Part shown: positions 16,046 through 24,386 of the stretch, piece after piece
How the letters are laid out: each line of letters begins with the position of its first letter
Position numbering within the stretch: the stretch's first letter is position 1
Assembly (NCBI RefSeq): GCF_003626575.1
Contig: NZ_RBDY01000018.1
Span: forward strand, 1-64,000
Reading direction: 5' to 3'
Length of the DNA stretch: 64,000 nucleotides
Origin: Streptomyces radicis
GTDB taxonomy: Bacteria; Actinomycetota; Actinomycetes; Streptomycetales; Streptomycetaceae
The notes under the pieces: generated by a model
Databases searched by the model: none
Told to the model about the DNA's origin: nothing
What the model saw: only the letters and a program-made list of their open reading frames with translations
Translations under genes and position numbers: made by a program

Positions 16046-17227
16046 TCAGAGGATCGCCGCCGACGGCTTGGCCATCGCCCGCACCGTCTTGCCGTCCGCG
16101 AACTCGCCGACGGCCGTCATGTGCCACTCGCCGGAGAACTGGCGGACCAGCTTGCACAGGATGACGCCCGTGCGCGGCTCGGAGTGGGTCAGGTCGTAGC
16201 GCACCAGCTCGTTCTCGCCCGAACGGCCTTCGAGCAGGCGGCAGTACGCCTTGGCCACCTCGTTGAACTTCTGGCCCGTGAACGAGTTCACCACGAAGAC
16301 CAGACCCGTCACCTCGGCGGGCAGGCGGCCGAGGTCCACATTGATCACCTCGTCGTCGCCCGCGCCCTGGCCCGTGAGGTTGTCGCCCGAGTGCTCGATC
16401 GCGCCGCCGAAGATGCTCTTCTTCATGAACCAGCACGTCGCGAGCTTGCCCCGGCGCGCGTCGAACGCGATCACCGAGGCGTCGAGGTCGATGCTGCGGC
16501 CCCGGTACGCGGGCTCCCAGCCCAGGCCCATCCGCACCGAGGTCAACGGCGGGCGGCCCGACTTGACCAGGGACACCGACTGGTTCTTGGCGAGGGTGAC
16601 ACGCCCCTTGTCCAGGTTGATCACCCCGCCGCCCTGCGGTGCCGCGGGAGGTGCCACGGGGGGAGCGACGGGGGGCGCGGGCGGCGCGAGGGGAGCCGCC
16701 ACCGGAGGCGCCGCGGGCGTGGGCTCCTCGTCCACCGCCACGCCGAAGTCGGTGGCGATGCCCGCGAGCCCTTCGGCGTAGCCCTGCCCCACCGCGCGCA
16801 CCTTCCACGCGCCCTGCCGCCGGTAGACCTCGACGACCACGAGCGCCGTCTCGACGCTCAACGACGGCGGGGTGAACGTCGCGAGCACCGCGCCGCTGTC
16901 CGCGTCCCGCACCACGGCGGTCGGCTCGGTCCCGGCGAACGTGGCGCCAGGCTCGCCCAGGCTCGCGGTCACCACGACCTTGTCGATGTCGGGCGGGACC
17001 GCCGCGGTCTGCACCGTGATGCTGTCGGGCGTGGTGGGGGAGGCGGGCCTGTGGGCGACGCCGGGGGCCTGGGGCTGGTTGTAGAAGACGAAGTCGTCGT
17101 CCGAGCGCACCTTTCCCGCCGCCGTCACCAGCAGCCCCGACACGTCGAGCGGCTTGGCGGCGGACACCTCGACGGCGACCCGGGCGGCGGGCAGGGGCAG
17201 ATTGGAGCCTGGCGTCATGGTCGTCAT
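16046..17227 (-). CDS. TerD family protein with two TerD domains
   Basis: A 393-residue protein; start ATG 17227, with ATG 17218 a possible alternative. Two TerD-type beta-sandwiches are joined by a Pro/Ala/Val linker (PPVAPPVAPPAAP). The first (about 15-170) has SDDDFVFYNQP and IDKVVVTASL; the second (about 210-390) has the canonical LDKGRVTLAKNQSVSL, LGWEPAYRG and DDEVINVDL with acidic Ca2+-binding residues. TerD proteins are cytosolic, bind calcium, and are linked to tellurite resistance, stress and sporulation (family knowledge). Usually several ter genes cluster; here it stands alone. Domain 1 lacks some of the acidic residues seen in domain 2 and may be degenerate. Confidence 0.88.
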   Translation of the reverse strand: MTTMTPGSNLPLPAARVAVEVSAAKPLDVSGLLVTAAGKVRSDDDFVFYNQPQAPGVAHRPASPTTPDSITVQTAAVPPDIDKVVVTASLGEPGATFAGTEPTAVVRDADSGAVLATFTPPSLSVETALVVVEVYRRQGAWKVRAVGQGYAEGLAGIATDFGVAVDEEPTPAAPPVAAPLAPPAPPVAPPVAPPAAPQGGGVINLDKGRVTLAKNQSVSLVKSGRPPLTSVRMGLGWEPAYRGRSIDLDASVIAFDARRGKLATCWFMKKSIFGGAIEHSGDNLTGQGAGDDEVINVDLGRLPAEVTGLVFVVNSFTGQKFNEVAKAYCRLLEGRSGENELVRYDLTHSEPRTGVILCKLVRQFSGEWHMTAVGEFADGKTVRAMAKPSAAIL

Positions 17228-17267
17228 GGGCACCACCGTACGTCGGCTCCGGCGTTCCGCCACGGGC

Positions 17268-18071
17268 TCAGCCGGGCGGCTCGGCCGTCACCTCGGCCGT
17301 GACCTCGGCTGTCACCTGAGCTGTCATCTCGGCCGACAGGGCCCGTTCGACGCCGGTGGTCGCCGCCTTCAGGGCCTCCACCCACGCGGGCAGGCGCGAG
17401 CGGCGCCTGAAGCGGACGGTCGGGATCGCCAGCGCGACGGCCGCCGCCGCGGCCCCGTCGGGGCCGCGCACCGCGCGCCCGAGCGCGCTCACCCCGGTCT
17501 CGGTGGCCTGGTCGTTGAGCGCGTACCCCTGCCTGCGGACCTGGCGCAGCGTCCGCAGCAGCCTGGCCCCGTCCACCTCGGGGGCGTCGGGCTCGGCGTA
17601 CCGCGCGGCCACCTCGTCGTCGGGGCGCAGCGCCAGCATCGCGAGCCCGCCCGAGGCCAGGTGCGTGGGCAGCATCCGGCCCTCGCGGTCCCCGATCCGC
17701 AGCACCTGGTCGCACTCCACGGTGAGCACGAAACGCACCTGGTCGCCCGAGAGCACCTGGAGGCTGGCCGTCTCGTCCACCCGCCGCACCAGCGCCCGCA
17801 GATGGGGCAGCGCGAGCGACCGCAGCCTGGCCACCGGCTCCACCGCCGGGGGCCGCCGCAGCACGGGGCCCGCGACATAGCGGCGCTCGCCGTCCCGCTC
17901 GGCGAAGTCCCGGTACACCAGCATCGCCAGCAGCCGGTGCGCCGTCGAACGCGCCACCCCGAGGCGTTCGGCGGCGTCCGTCACGCGCAGCGGGCCCTCC
18001 TGCTGGAGCAGCAGCGCAAGGCGCAGGGCGTGGTCGACTGAGTCGATGCCATAGGCCGGTCTGTTCTTCAC
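17268..18071 (-). CDS. IclR family regulator of the gentisate operon
   Basis: A 267-residue protein from GTG 18071. Residues 8-65 are the IclR winged helix (YGIDSVDHALRLALLLQQ, VARSTAHRLLAML); the remainder is the GAF-like effector domain (THLASGGLAMLA, GYALNDQATETGVSALG). The C-terminus carries a short Thr-Ala-Glu-Val repeat encoded by a small imperfect DNA repeat at 17281-17330, which probably lies outside the fold. It is divergent from the gentisate 1,2-dioxygenase gene with 85 bases between the starts, the standard arrangement for IclR activators or repressors of aromatic catabolism; the effector is probably gentisate or a precursor. Confidence 0.9.
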   Translation of the reverse strand: MKNRPAYGIDSVDHALRLALLLQQEGPLRVTDAAERLGVARSTAHRLLAMLVYRDFAERDGERRYVAGPVLRRPPAVEPVARLRSLALPHLRALVRRVDETASLQVLSGDQVRFVLTVECDQVLRIGDREGRMLPTHLASGGLAMLALRPDDEVAARYAEPDAPEVDGARLLRTLRQVRRQGYALNDQATETGVSALGRAVRGPDGAAAAAVALAIPTVRFRRRSRLPAWVEALKAATTGVERALSAEMTAQVTAEVTAEVTAEPPG

Positions 18072-18087
18072 AGCAGAATCCTACGTC

Positions 18088-18148
18088 CCTCGGTGCGGAA
18101 CGGGCATAGCGTCGTCGCCGTCACCACCGAGGAGCGACCGCACCGAGG
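18088..18148. promoter_or_regulatory. Candidate IclR operator: 11-base inverted repeat
   Basis: CCTCGGTGCGG at 18088-18098 and CCGCACCGAGG at 18138-18148 are exact reverse complements 39 bases apart, and CACCGAGGAG also recurs directly at about 18125. The right arm overlaps the ribosome binding site of the dioxygenase gene. It fills the divergent interval between the IclR gene and the gentisate operon, so it could be the operator, or a leader hairpin masking the start. Confidence 0.4.
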
Positions 18149-18156
18149 AGGCCCCC

Positions 18157-19305
18157 ATGACCACCGTCTCGCCCGTGACCCTGCGCGCCCTTGACGCGCC
18201 GGGCCAGCCGACGCCGAGCGCCGACCTCGACGCGCTCTACCGCGGCTTCGAACGCGAGCTGCTCGTGCCGCTGTGGACCGAGATCGGCGACCTGATGCCC
18301 ACCACGCCGACGCCCAGGGCCACCGCCCACCGCTGGCGCTGGTCCGAGCTGCTGCGCCTGGCGCGCCGCTCGGGCGACCTGGTGCCGGTCGGCCGCGGCG
18401 GCGAGCGCCGCGCCATCGCGCTGGCCAACCCGGGGCTCGGCGGGCGGCCCTTCGCGACGCCGACGCTGTGGGCCGCGATCCAGTACCTCAACCCCCGCGA
18501 GGACGCGCCGGTCCACCGGCACACACAGCACGCGTTCCGCTTCGTCGTCGAGGGCGAGGGCGTGTGGACCGTCGTGGACGGCGACCCGGTGGCGATGCGC
18601 CGCGGCGACTTCCTGCTGACGCCCGGGTGGCGCTTCCACGGCCACCACAACAGGAGCGACGCCCCCATGGCGTGGCTCGACGGCCTGGACATCCCGTTCG
18701 CGCACGCCATGGACGCGACGTTCTTCGAGTTCGGCCCTGACGAGGTCGACGACCGGTCCACGCCCGCCAGGTCGCGCTCCGAACAGCTGTGGGCGCACCC
18801 GGGGTTGCGGCCCGTCTCCTCGCCGGGCCCCAGCGTCTCCTCGCCCATCGCCGCCTACCGCTGGGAGCACACCGACGCCGCGCTCGCCGACCAGCTCGCG
18901 CTGGAGAGCGCGGGCCACCCCGGCGTGGTCGAGCCGGGCCACGCGGCCGTCCGCTTCACCAACCCCACCGACGGCGGCGACGTCCTGCCCACCCTCCGCG
19001 CCGAGATGCACCGGCTGCGCCCCGGCGCGGTGACCGCGGCCCGCCGCGAGGTGGGCTCGTCCGTGTGGCAGGTCTTCGATGGCGAGGGCCGGGTCACCGT
19101 CGGCGACCGCGCGTGGGACGTCACCGCGGGCGACCTGGTCGCGGTGCCGTCGTGGGCAGCGTCGACGCTGGCCGCGGGCGACCGCGCGCTCGACCTGTTC
19201 CGGTTCAGCGACACCCCCATCTACGAGCGCCTGCACGCCCACCGCGTCGCGGTGGCGGGCCAGGGCCAAGGAAAGGCCCCAGGACAGGAAGGAACGGCCA
19301 CGTGA
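18157..19305 (+). CDS. Gentisate 1,2-dioxygenase
   Basis: A 382-residue bicupin from ATG 18157 (GAGGAGG seven bases upstream). The first cupin has the metal site PVHRHTQHAFRFVVEGEG and later GDFLLTPGWRFHGHHN; text such as RWRWSEL and PTLWAAIQYLNP is specific to gentisate dioxygenases. The second cupin (about 270-365) keeps the fold but has few metal ligands. The enzyme is cytosolic and uses Fe(II) and O2 to open gentisate to maleylpyruvate. It is the first gene of a three-gene operon (GTGA overlap to the next gene) that completes conversion to fumarate and pyruvate. Confidence 0.93.
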   Translation: MTTVSPVTLRALDAPGQPTPSADLDALYRGFERELLVPLWTEIGDLMPTTPTPRATAHRWRWSELLRLARRSGDLVPVGRGGERRAIALANPGLGGRPFATPTLWAAIQYLNPREDAPVHRHTQHAFRFVVEGEGVWTVVDGDPVAMRRGDFLLTPGWRFHGHHNRSDAPMAWLDGLDIPFAHAMDATFFEFGPDEVDDRSTPARSRSEQLWAHPGLRPVSSPGPSVSSPIAAYRWEHTDAALADQLALESAGHPGVVEPGHAAVRFTNPTDGGDVLPTLRAEMHRLRPGAVTAARREVGSSVWQVFDGEGRVTVGDRAWDVTAGDLVAVPSWAASTLAAGDRALDLFRFSDTPIYERLHAHRVAVAGQGQGKAPGQEGTAT

Positions 19306-20132
19306 GGCTCACCACCCTGCGGACCCCCGACGGCACGCGGGCGGCCCGCGTCGAGGGCGGCACCGCCGTCGAGTTGAACGCCCCCGACGTGGGCGCGCTG
19401 CTCGCCCACCCCGGCTGGCGCGTCCTGGCCGCGGCGCGGGGCGGCGCCGAACACGACCTGGCCACCGCAGCGTCGGCGCCCGTCGTGCCCCGGCCAGGGA
19501 AGATCGTGTGCGTCGGGCTCAACTACCGCAACCACATCGCCGAGATGGGCCGCGAGCTGCCCGAACACCCCACGCTGTTCGCCAAGTTCCCCGAGGCGCT
19601 GATCGGCCCCGCCGACCCCATCGCCCTCGACCCGGCATCGCACGCGGTGGACTGGGAGGCCGAGTTGGCCGTGGTCATCGGCGCACGCGTCAGGCGCGCG
19701 GGGGAGTCGGAGGCGGCCGCGGCCATCGCCGGGTTCGCCGCGCTCAACGACGTCACCATGCGCGACTGGCAGTACCGCACCCCGCAGTGGCTCCAGGGCA
19801 AGACGTTCGAGGGCACCACACCGTTCGGGCCCGCCCTGGTCACCCCCGACGAACTCCCGGGCGGCGTCCGCCCCTCGCTCACCCTGAGCGCCACGGTCGA
19901 CGGTGAGAAGGTGCAGGAGTCCACCACGGCCGACCTCGTCTTCGACCCGGTCACCCTGGTCCGCTACCTGTCGACGATCCTCACCCTGAACCCCGGCGAC
20001 GTCATCGCCACCGGCACCCCGGGCGGCGTCGGGCACGCCCGCACCCCGAGGCGCTATCTGACCGAGGGATCCGTGCTGGTCACCGAGGTCGAGGGCATCG
20101 GCCGCCTCACCAACACGGCCCGCGCCGCATGA
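19302..20132 (+). CDS. Fumarylpyruvate hydrolase (FAH family)
   Basis: A 276-residue protein; the GTG start at 19302 lies in a GTGA overlap with the dioxygenase stop, behind AGGAAGGA. FAH signatures are IVCVGLNYRNHIAEMG, PTLFAKFPEALIGP, and the metal-binding acidic residues in DWEAELAVVIG, with NDVTMRDWQ, QGKTFEGTTPFGPALV and GDVIATGTPGGVG. In the gentisate route the family hydrolyses fumarylpyruvate to fumarate plus pyruvate. Its place between ring dioxygenase and isomerase genes supports this over other FAH activities. Confidence 0.92.
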   Translation: MRLTTLRTPDGTRAARVEGGTAVELNAPDVGALLAHPGWRVLAAARGGAEHDLATAASAPVVPRPGKIVCVGLNYRNHIAEMGRELPEHPTLFAKFPEALIGPADPIALDPASHAVDWEAELAVVIGARVRRAGESEAAAAIAGFAALNDVTMRDWQYRTPQWLQGKTFEGTTPFGPALVTPDELPGGVRPSLTLSATVDGEKVQESTTADLVFDPVTLVRYLSTILTLNPGDVIATGTPGGVGHARTPRRYLTEGSVLVTEVEGIGRLTNTARAA

Positions 20133-20764
20133 GCGCGAACGCCAGGGCCGCGGCGTGGTCGGCCGAGGGCACCGCTCTCCTCCTCGCGACGGTGGAGGGC
20201 CTCACCGACGACGAGCTGAGCGGGCCGAGCGCGCTCCCCGGCTGGACCCGCCGCCATGTGCTGGCCCATGTGGCCTCCAACGCCGAGGCGTTGGGCCGTC
20301 TGCTGCACTGGGCGCGCACCGGGGAGCGCACCCCCATGTATGCCTCGCCCGAGCGGCGCGCCGCCGACATCGAGGAGGGCGCCCGCCGCCCCGCGCCCCA
20401 ACTCAGGTCCTGGGCACGGGAGTCGGCCGAGGCGCTGGCCGCCGCCTCCGCGGAGCTGCCCCAACGCGCCTGGTCCGCCGAGGTGGTCACCGCCCAGGGC
20501 CGCACCGTCACGGCTGCCGAGGTGCCCTGGATGCGGGCGCGCGAGGTGTGCGTGCACGCCGTCGATCTGGCCGCGGGCGTCACGTTCGCCGACCTGCCCG
20601 AGGGGTTCTGCGCCGCGCTCGCCGCCGAGGTGACCGCCCGCCGCGCGGCCAGGGACGAGCTGCCAGCCGCGGGCCTCGCCGGGCTGACGCCCCCCGACCT
20701 GGCCGCCTACCTCACGGGGCGCGCGGTGCCCGAGGGCCTGCCGAAGCTGCCGCCCTGGCTCTGA
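20129..20764 (+). CDS. Maleylpyruvate isomerase, mycothiol-dependent type
   Basis: A 211-residue DinB-fold protein starting in an ATGA overlap at 20129. The fold features are LPGWTRRHVLAHVASNAEAL, with His residues for the metal site, VPWMRAREVCVHAVDLAAG with another His, and a C-terminal SCP2-like stretch (ARDELPAAGLAGLTPPDL). Actinobacterial maleylpyruvate isomerases use mycothiol in place of glutathione (family knowledge). It converts maleylpyruvate to fumarylpyruvate, closing the pathway with its two operon partners. Confidence 0.9.
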   Translation: MSANARAAAWSAEGTALLLATVEGLTDDELSGPSALPGWTRRHVLAHVASNAEALGRLLHWARTGERTPMYASPERRAADIEEGARRPAPQLRSWARESAEALAAASAELPQRAWSAEVVTAQGRTVTAAEVPWMRAREVCVHAVDLAAGVTFADLPEGFCAALAAEVTARRAARDELPAAGLAGLTPPDLAAYLTGRAVPEGLPKLPPWL

Positions 20765-20783
20765 CCCGTCGCCACGCGCCGGA

Positions 20784-20813
20784 GCCCCGGCCTCGCGGGT
20801 GCGGGGCCGGGGC
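20784..20813. terminator. Bidirectional terminator after the gentisate operon
   Basis: GCCCCGGCC at 20784-20792 and GGCCGGGGC at 20805-20813 form a 9-base perfect stem with a 12-base loop between convergent genes. Confidence 0.65.
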
Positions 20814-20839
20814 GGCGGGGTGGTGCCGGGTGTCGCCGG

Positions 20840-22969
20840 TCAGTGCGTCGGGGTCAGGATCACCTCGGCGCTGCCGGTCAGCGGGGGCAGGCCGTCCACG
20901 CCGGGGTCGGTGTAGGACGCGTTGAACACGCCCCGCAGATTGTCCTCACCGGGGTCGTGCCCGCCGGGCACGGTGGTCCTGATCGTGCCCGTGCAGCCCG
21001 CGGCCGAGGTCTGCGGGTGGCCATGGGTGTCATGGCCCACGATGTAGGTCACGGTCACCCGCGAGCAGTCGACCTCCTGGTCGTCGGTCACCGTCACCTC
21101 GAACGGGATCGTGTCGCCGAACGCGAACTCGTCGCCGTCCGACGGGGTCACGAACTCCACCACGGGCACCTCGTTGCCGACCACGATCTTGACCTCCGCC
21201 GAGGCCGAGCGGCCCCGGTCGCGGCCGCCGACATCGGTCACCCGCAGGCTGGCGGTGTAGGCGCCGTTCTCCTCGTAGGTGAACGTGGGGTTGGGCTCGG
21301 TGGAGTCCACCCGGCCGTCGGAGTCGAAGTCCCAGGCGTAGCGCAGCCGGTCACCCTCGGGGTCGGCCGTGCCCTCGCTGGAGAACGCCACCTGGAGCGG
21401 GGCCTGGCCGCCCAGGACGTCGGCCGAGGCCACGGGCACCGGCGACTTGTTGCCCCCGGGGCCCACGTAGTCGATGCGGGCGAGCATCGCGTCGGGGTTC
21501 TCCGCGAAGTACCCGGCGCCGTAGTCCAGGACATAGAGGGCGCCGTTGGGGCCGAACTCCATGTCGATGGTCCCGGAGAACTCCATCGAGGGCAGCACGT
21601 CCCTGATGCCCTCGAGGTTGCCGTGCCGGTCCAGCTCAACTCCCTTGATCCAGTTGCGGGTCCACTCGTAGAACAGCGGGATGCCGTCGTACTCGCGGGG
21701 CCAGGCCACCGGGCGGGGGCCGCTCGCCGCGCGCCGGTCGTAGTCGTACGCGGGACCGGCCATCGGGCCCACGCCGCCCGTGCCCAGCTCGGGGAACTCG
21801 GCCGACTCGTCGCCCGGGTACCAGATCTGCGGCTGCTCCACCGGGGGCAGCTCGGTGCGCCCCGTGTTGTGCCGCGACTCGTTGACGGGCGCGGCGCAGT
21901 CGAACTCCTCGCCGGACTCCTCCGTGCCGAAGTCGTAGTCGCGGTAGGGGAGATCGGCCGTGGCGCAGTAGGGCCAGCCGTAGTTCCCCGGCTCCTCGGC
22001 GCTCAGCCACTTGCCCTGCCCGTTGGGCCCGCGCTCGGGGTCGGGGTCACCGGCGTCGGGGGAGTAGTCGGCGACGTAGAGCTGCTCGGCCTCCCGGTTG
22101 TACTCGATGCGGAACGGGTTGCGCAGCCCCATCAGATAGATCTCGGGCCGCGCGTCCGGGGTGCCAGGGCGGAACAGGTTGCCGCGCGGGATCGTGTACG
22201 AGCCGTCGCGCTCGACGCTGATCCGCAGCACCTTGCCGCGCAGGTCGTTGGTGTTGGCCGAGGTCCGCTGCGCGTCGAACGCGGGGTTGCTGTCGGCCCG
22301 TTCGTCGATGGGCGTGTAGCCGTCCGACTCGAACGGGTTGGTGTCGTCGCCCGTCGCCAGGTAGAGGTCGCCGTCGTCGTCGAACGCGATGTCGCCGCCC
22401 ACGTGGCAGCAGATGCCGCGGTCGGCCTCCACGTCGAGGATCTGCTGCTCGGTCGACAGGTCGATCTCGTCGCCCCGCAGCTTGAAGCGGGACAGTCGCG
22501 TGACCCCCTCGAACGGCTCGAAGTCCTCGGGGTCGCCCGTGAACGGCGCGTCACCCTCGTTGACGTCGGGTGTGGACGGGTCGTCCACCGGGGTGTCGAG
22601 GGTGGGCGCGTAGTAGAGGTAGATCCAGCTGTTGGAACGGCCGTTGAAGCCCGGGTCGACCGCGATGCTCTGGAGGCCCTCCTCGTCGTGCTGGTAGACG
22701 TCCAGCTCGGCGGCGAGCGAATTGAGGCCGGTCTCGGGGTCGTTGAGCCAGACCTGGCCGTTCCGTGTGGTGTGCAGCACGCGCTCGTCCGGCAGGACGA
22801 CGAAGTCGATGGGCTCGCCGGGCGTGTCGTTGAGGATGACCTTCTGGAAGTCCGACTCGGCCGGGGCGTGGTGCTCCGGCCCTTCTTCGTGCGCGACCGC
22901 TGGCACGGACGCGGCCAACAGCGCCGTCGCCGCGAGCGCGACGATGGCGAAGGTGGAGGTGGTGCGCAT
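20840..22969 (-). CDS. Secreted glucose/sorbosone dehydrogenase-type beta-propeller with PKD domain
   Basis: A 709-residue protein from ATG 22969 (GGAAAGA upstream). Residues 1-26 are a Sec signal peptide ending AVA-HEE. The GSDH propeller (about 40-500) has VLPDERVLHTTRNGQVWLND, LQSIAVDPGFN, GDIAFDDDGDLYLATGDD, NDLRGKVLRISVE and MGLRNPFRIEYN. A PKD domain follows (about 515-605: ADVLGGQAPLQVAFSSEGTA, LRYAWDFDSDG), then a small Ig-like sheet. Proteins of this build are exported sugar oxidoreductases, with PQQ in some members, or carbohydrate-binding propellers. It is 102 bases downstream of the TIM-barrel gene and likely in the same operon, which suggests a joint role in extracellular sugar handling. 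Confidence 0.88.
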   Translation of the reverse strand: MRTTSTFAIVALAATALLAASVPAVAHEEGPEHHAPAESDFQKVILNDTPGEPIDFVVLPDERVLHTTRNGQVWLNDPETGLNSLAAELDVYQHDEEGLQSIAVDPGFNGRSNSWIYLYYAPTLDTPVDDPSTPDVNEGDAPFTGDPEDFEPFEGVTRLSRFKLRGDEIDLSTEQQILDVEADRGICCHVGGDIAFDDDGDLYLATGDDTNPFESDGYTPIDERADSNPAFDAQRTSANTNDLRGKVLRISVERDGSYTIPRGNLFRPGTPDARPEIYLMGLRNPFRIEYNREAEQLYVADYSPDAGDPDPERGPNGQGKWLSAEEPGNYGWPYCATADLPYRDYDFGTEESGEEFDCAAPVNESRHNTGRTELPPVEQPQIWYPGDESAEFPELGTGGVGPMAGPAYDYDRRAASGPRPVAWPREYDGIPLFYEWTRNWIKGVELDRHGNLEGIRDVLPSMEFSGTIDMEFGPNGALYVLDYGAGYFAENPDAMLARIDYVGPGGNKSPVPVASADVLGGQAPLQVAFSSEGTADPEGDRLRYAWDFDSDGRVDSTEPNPTFTYEENGAYTASLRVTDVGGRDRGRSASAEVKIVVGNEVPVVEFVTPSDGDEFAFGDTIPFEVTVTDDQEVDCSRVTVTYIVGHDTHGHPQTSAAGCTGTIRTTVPGGHDPGEDNLRGVFNASYTDPGVDGLPPLTGSAEVILTPTH

Positions 22970-23071
22970 GGCGACTCTTTCCTGGTGGTGCGATGAGGAC
23001 GCGGGGCAGCCGCCGCGGGCGGCGGCACAGGGAGCGGAACGCCGGGGTCTTGAGGAAGGCCGTCGGCCGCG

Positions 23072-24037
23072 TCAGTACCTCAGGCCGCGCAGATACCCGA
23101 TGCCGACCTCCGCGGACCGGATCGGCGTCACGTCGGGGGTGTCGTTCTCGACGATGTACTCGCGCACCTTGTGCGCCTTGAAGATGCGCGGGAAGTCGAT
23201 CATTCCGGTGCCGCAGTCGGCCATGTCACCGGTGACGGGGTCCCGGTCCTTGACGTGGTACTGGAGCACCTCGAGCGGGGAGGAGCGGATCACGTCGATC
23301 GTGAACTGCTCGGGGTCGTCCACGCCGTCGCCCGACTCGATGCCACCCGTGACGGCCCAGTAGAGGTCGATCTCCAGGTGCACCAGCCGCGGGTCGAGCT
23401 CGGCCATGAACACATCCCACGGGGTGACGCCGTTCCCGAGGTCGGTCGTGAACTCGTGGGCGTGGTTGTGGTAGCCGTAGCGCAGGCCGAACCGGCGCGC
23501 GGCCTCCGCCTCGCGGTTCATCTGCTCGGCCCAGATCTTCCACTGGTCCTTGTCGGGCGAGCTGAGGTAGGGGACGTTGACAAAGGACTGCCGCAGCGTC
23601 CTGGCGTTGCGCAGCTTGGTCTCGAGAGCCGCCTCGTCCGCGCTGATCCCGTCGTGGCTCGAGGTGCAGCTGATGTCCAGGTCGTCGTAGAAGTCCTTGA
23701 GCTCGGCGGCGCTGCGCCCGAAGTAGCCGAGCGCCTGCTCGACCCTGGGGTAGCCCAGGTCGGACAACTCCCGCAGCGTGGCGTCGAATCCGATCTCGCC
23801 GTTCAGGTCGGCGCGCAGGGTGTAGAGCTGGACGCTTATGCGCCCCGGCGGCACGAGCACGCGGCCCCAGCCACCGCGGCCACGCGGCGTGGCCTGGGCG
23901 GAGGCCGCCCCGCCCGCGCCGAGCGCCGCGGCGCCGAACGCCCCGACGACGGCGCCGCGCAGCAGCGACCGTCTTCCGGGGCCGTGATGGGCGCGTGCCT
24001 CGGCCAGGGCCCTGTCATTCGAGATGCCGTAACACAT
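23072..24037 (-). CDS. Tat-exported sugar phosphate isomerase/epimerase-like TIM barrel
   Basis: A 321-residue protein; ATG 24037 is chosen because GGAG lies eight bases upstream. The N-terminus carries a twin-arginine signal (GRRSLLRGAVVGAFGAAALG, cleavage after ASA). The mature part is an AP-endonuclease-2/xylose-isomerase TIM barrel: ISVQLYTLRADL, TSSHDGI, FGLRYGYHNHAHEF, LVHLEIDLYW, and a final YHVKDRD with metal-ligating His/Glu/Asp residues. Similar proteins are found with sugar-oxidising beta-propeller genes. The substrate is unknown; folding with a metal in the cytoplasm before Tat export is a reasonable inference. Confidence 0.88.
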   Translation of the reverse strand: MCYGISNDRALAEARAHHGPGRRSLLRGAVVGAFGAAALGAGGAASAQATPRGRGGWGRVLVPPGRISVQLYTLRADLNGEIGFDATLRELSDLGYPRVEQALGYFGRSAAELKDFYDDLDISCTSSHDGISADEAALETKLRNARTLRQSFVNVPYLSSPDKDQWKIWAEQMNREAEAARRFGLRYGYHNHAHEFTTDLGNGVTPWDVFMAELDPRLVHLEIDLYWAVTGGIESGDGVDDPEQFTIDVIRSSPLEVLQYHVKDRDPVTGDMADCGTGMIDFPRIFKAHKVREYIVENDTPDVTPIRSAEVGIGYLRGLRY

Positions 24038-24207
24038 AGGGCGGCTCCAGTCAGTTGTGCGGTCGTGAGTGGCACGCCCGCGCCGCGCCGCGGCATCGCG
24101 CGACACGGAGGGCTCAGGGCGTGGAAGACGGGAGAGAGAGGGGAGAGGAGGGGGATCTGTGTCGACTCCGGGGACAGGCTTCCAAGACCGCGCCTGTCAT
24201 GGCGCAC

Positions 24208-24236
24208 AACGTAGAAAGGACTTTGACCGCCGTCAA
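24208..24236 (-). promoter_or_regulatory. Housekeeping-type promoter candidate with palindrome
   Basis: On the reverse strand TTGACG (24236-24231) and TACGTT (24213-24208) are 17 bases apart, a good sigma-70/HrdB pattern, about 170 bases upstream of the Tat TIM-barrel gene. The -35 region overlaps a palindrome TTGAC-CGCC-GTCAA at 24223-24236, which could bind a repressor. The surrounding 24038-24339 has no gene. Confidence 0.45.
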
Positions 24237-24339
24237 GAGAAAGTGCGCCACCTTCCGGCGAAACCATGGCCCGGACGACACAAAGGCACGTGGAGACACC
24301 GGAAGGTGACGCTCCGTTTGCGTGGCGCGACCGCCGGGC

Positions 24340-24386
24340 TCAGCCCGCGAACACCTCAGCCCACGAAGACCTCAGCCCACGAAGAC
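24340..24386 (-). repeat. 16-base tandem repeat, three copies, across the stop of the GDT1 gene
   Basis: The unit CTCAGCCCACGAAGAC occurs twice exactly (about 24354-24385) and a third time with two changes (CTCAGCCCGCGAACAC, just left). Each copy encodes on the reverse strand the last residues and stop of the exporter gene, so the true stop is followed by two further copies of the same ending. Confidence 0.65.

Noticed and set aside
20843..22996. 717-residue open frame on the + strand opposite the sorbosone-dehydrogenase gene
   Set aside because: Val/Gly/Arg low-complexity text with no ribosome binding site; the reverse-strand gene has signal peptide, propeller and PKD motifs.
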